DNA of 7,075 bases from an uncultured Erysipelotrichaceae bacterium (GTDB taxonomy: Bacteria; Bacillota_I; Bacilli_A; Erysipelotrichales; Coprobacillaceae): positions 1-7,075 of the forward strand of contig ONFH01000047.1 in assembly GCA_900317015.1 (NCBI GenBank), written 5' to 3'. Shown here piece after piece: positions 6,506-7,075 of the stretch. The notes under the pieces are model-generated. The model had not been told where the DNA came from. It saw only the letters and a list, made by a program, of their open reading frames with translations, and ran no database searches. Every line of letters begins with the position of its first letter. The stretch's first letter is position 1. The position numbers and the translations under genes are program-made.

Positions 6506-6512
6506 CCCCCTT
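6506..6512 (-). promoter_or_regulatory. Ribosome binding site that fixes the ureI start
   Basis: AAGGGGG on the minus strand stands 7 nt before ATG 6498 but only 1 nt before the alternative in-frame ATG 6504. Spacing and the MLGxxLLYVGIVLISNG family N-terminus both favour the downstream ATG, which removes two residues from the longest reading. Confidence 0.75.
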
Positions 6513-6521
6513 CGTGTCACC

Positions 6522-6836
6522 TTATGATTTATGAAGCAGCTGTTCTCTTACGACATGCTTAGGATCTTTCACAAGTAAAATCACGATCCAAATAATTAAA
6601 GCAAGTGCGACAACACTTAAGCCTAAAAATGAATCATTGATCATATCGCTTACAGCTGGTGTAAAATACTTTGCACCAAGTTCTACATATTCAAAGATGG
6701 CATCAACAAACCACATCAAGCCAGCACCCCAGAACATTAAACATAATGTGCCAACTTTTAATTCACGAGCTTTACTAGATGTATACCAAATCACAGTTGT
6801 AACAACTGCGGCAATGATTGTAATTAATAGTGTCAT
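6522..6836 (-). CDS. Small membrane protein of unknown function, three predicted helices, urease-linked
   Basis: I do not recognise this 104-residue protein. Hydrophobic stretches at about 2-18, 28-46 and 69-89 suggest three membrane helices. Between the second and third is a segment with several acidic residues (VDAIFEYVELGAKYF, 44-58, then SDMIND, 63-68), and the tail after residue 89 is short and charged (KDPKHVVREQ). No signal peptide cleavage site or known motif is evident. The ATG has GGAGG 7 nt upstream, and ATGA overlaps the preceding gene's stop by 4 nt, so the two products are probably made together. The ureI start follows after 23 bp with no terminator between, so co-transcription with urease is likely. 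A role in urea, ammonium, nickel or proton handling would fit the context, but nothing in the sequence shows one. Confidence 0.8.
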   Translation of the reverse strand: MTLLITIIAAVVTTVIWYTSSKARELKVGTLCLMFWGAGLMWFVDAIFEYVELGAKYFTPAVSDMINDSFLGLSVVALALIIWIVILLVKDPKHVVREQLLHKS

Positions 6837-7075
6837 ACGCTAGCCTCCTTGATTGTCTTCTTATCTTCAATAGATTTACCAGACCCAGTTGTCTTATCCG
6901 TACTTGGATGCGTGATCTTGAACGTAATAAACGTTGCAATGAGCCAAACTAAAGTGACTAAAAGTGCCATAGTGACACCAACCGTAGACATTTCATGAAG
7001 CATCGCAGCTGTATCAGCTGGATTCTTAGCAGCTGTTAAGAATGGGAAAAATGGAACCACTTCACCATGCCATAC
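6833..7075 (-). CDS. Small single-helix membrane protein of unknown function, 5' end cut by window
   Basis: The frame is open to the right window edge, giving at least 80 residues plus the stop. A GTG at 7060 is a possible internal start, but the frame continues upstream of it to the window edge (five more codons, read as VWHGE) and no good ribosome site precedes the GTG, so the true start is probably outside. The visible part has a short N-terminal segment with PFFPFL, one clear membrane helix (about 21 residues, starting at VGVTMALLVTLVWL) and a hydrophilic, Lys/Asp/Thr-rich tail of about 30 residues that is probably cytoplasmic. I do not recognise the family. It overlaps the next gene by 4 nt (ATGA), which suggests that the two work as a pair. 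It could be a separate small protein or the C-terminus of a longer membrane protein. Confidence 0.65.
   Translation of the reverse strand, partial: VWHGEVVPFFPFLTAAKNPADTAAMLHEMSTVGVTMALLVTLVWLIATFITFKITHPSTDKTTGSGKSIEDKKTIKEASV

Noticed and set aside
6637..6843. Plus-strand open frame antisense to the three-helix protein
   Set aside because: The opposite strand has a good ribosome site, a coupled start and clear membrane helices; this frame has none.

Overview
The window is almost entirely one compact, minus-strand urease operon. Its gene order in the direction of transcription is two small membrane-protein genes, then ureI, ureA, ureB, ureC, ureE, ureF, ureG and ureD. The separate ureA/ureB/ureC subunit genes, the leading ureI channel gene, strong GGAGG-type Shine-Dalgarno sites and frequent TTA leucine codons point to a Firmicute. 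The order ureI-ABC-EFG-D is the one I know from ureolytic streptococci. Several UreC motifs (for example TSDAMAMGR and the LTKRDMKLN region near the C-terminus) also look like the streptococcal type rather than the enterobacterial one. A gut or rumen Firmicute is a reasonable guess, but the genus cannot be fixed from this window.

Layout from the right edge (upstream) to the left: 7075-6833 is the 3' end of a gene for a one-helix membrane protein, cut by the window edge. 6836-6522 is a three-helix membrane protein whose start overlaps the previous stop by 4 nt. 6498-5980 is ureI, a urea channel. 5960-5658, 5646-5302 and 5302-3581 are the gamma, beta and alpha urease subunits. 3563-3084, 3091-2405, 2393-1779 and 1815-952 are the accessory genes ureE, ureF, ureG and ureD. 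Spacings are 11-23 bp or overlaps, so all ten genes are probably on one transcript. A strong intrinsic terminator at 963-932 ends the operon and contains the ureD stop codon. No promoter for the operon was found, so it probably lies beyond the right edge.

The parts fit together as follows. UreI lets urea into the cell, and the UreABC enzyme splits it to ammonia and carbamate/CO2. UreD, UreF and UreG build the dinickel centre by GTP-dependent nickel delivery, with UreE (nine consecutive histidines near its tail) as nickel donor. The UreC active site looks complete, so an active enzyme is expected. Three details depart from textbook urease systems: UreI has no histidine, UreG has Trp where a conserved G2-region Glu is expected, and two unrecognised membrane genes lead the operon.

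Past a 103-bp intergenic region that carries the terminator and a likely promoter, positions 848-1 hold the first 282 codons of a divergent HsdM-like DNA methyltransferase that runs off the left edge.
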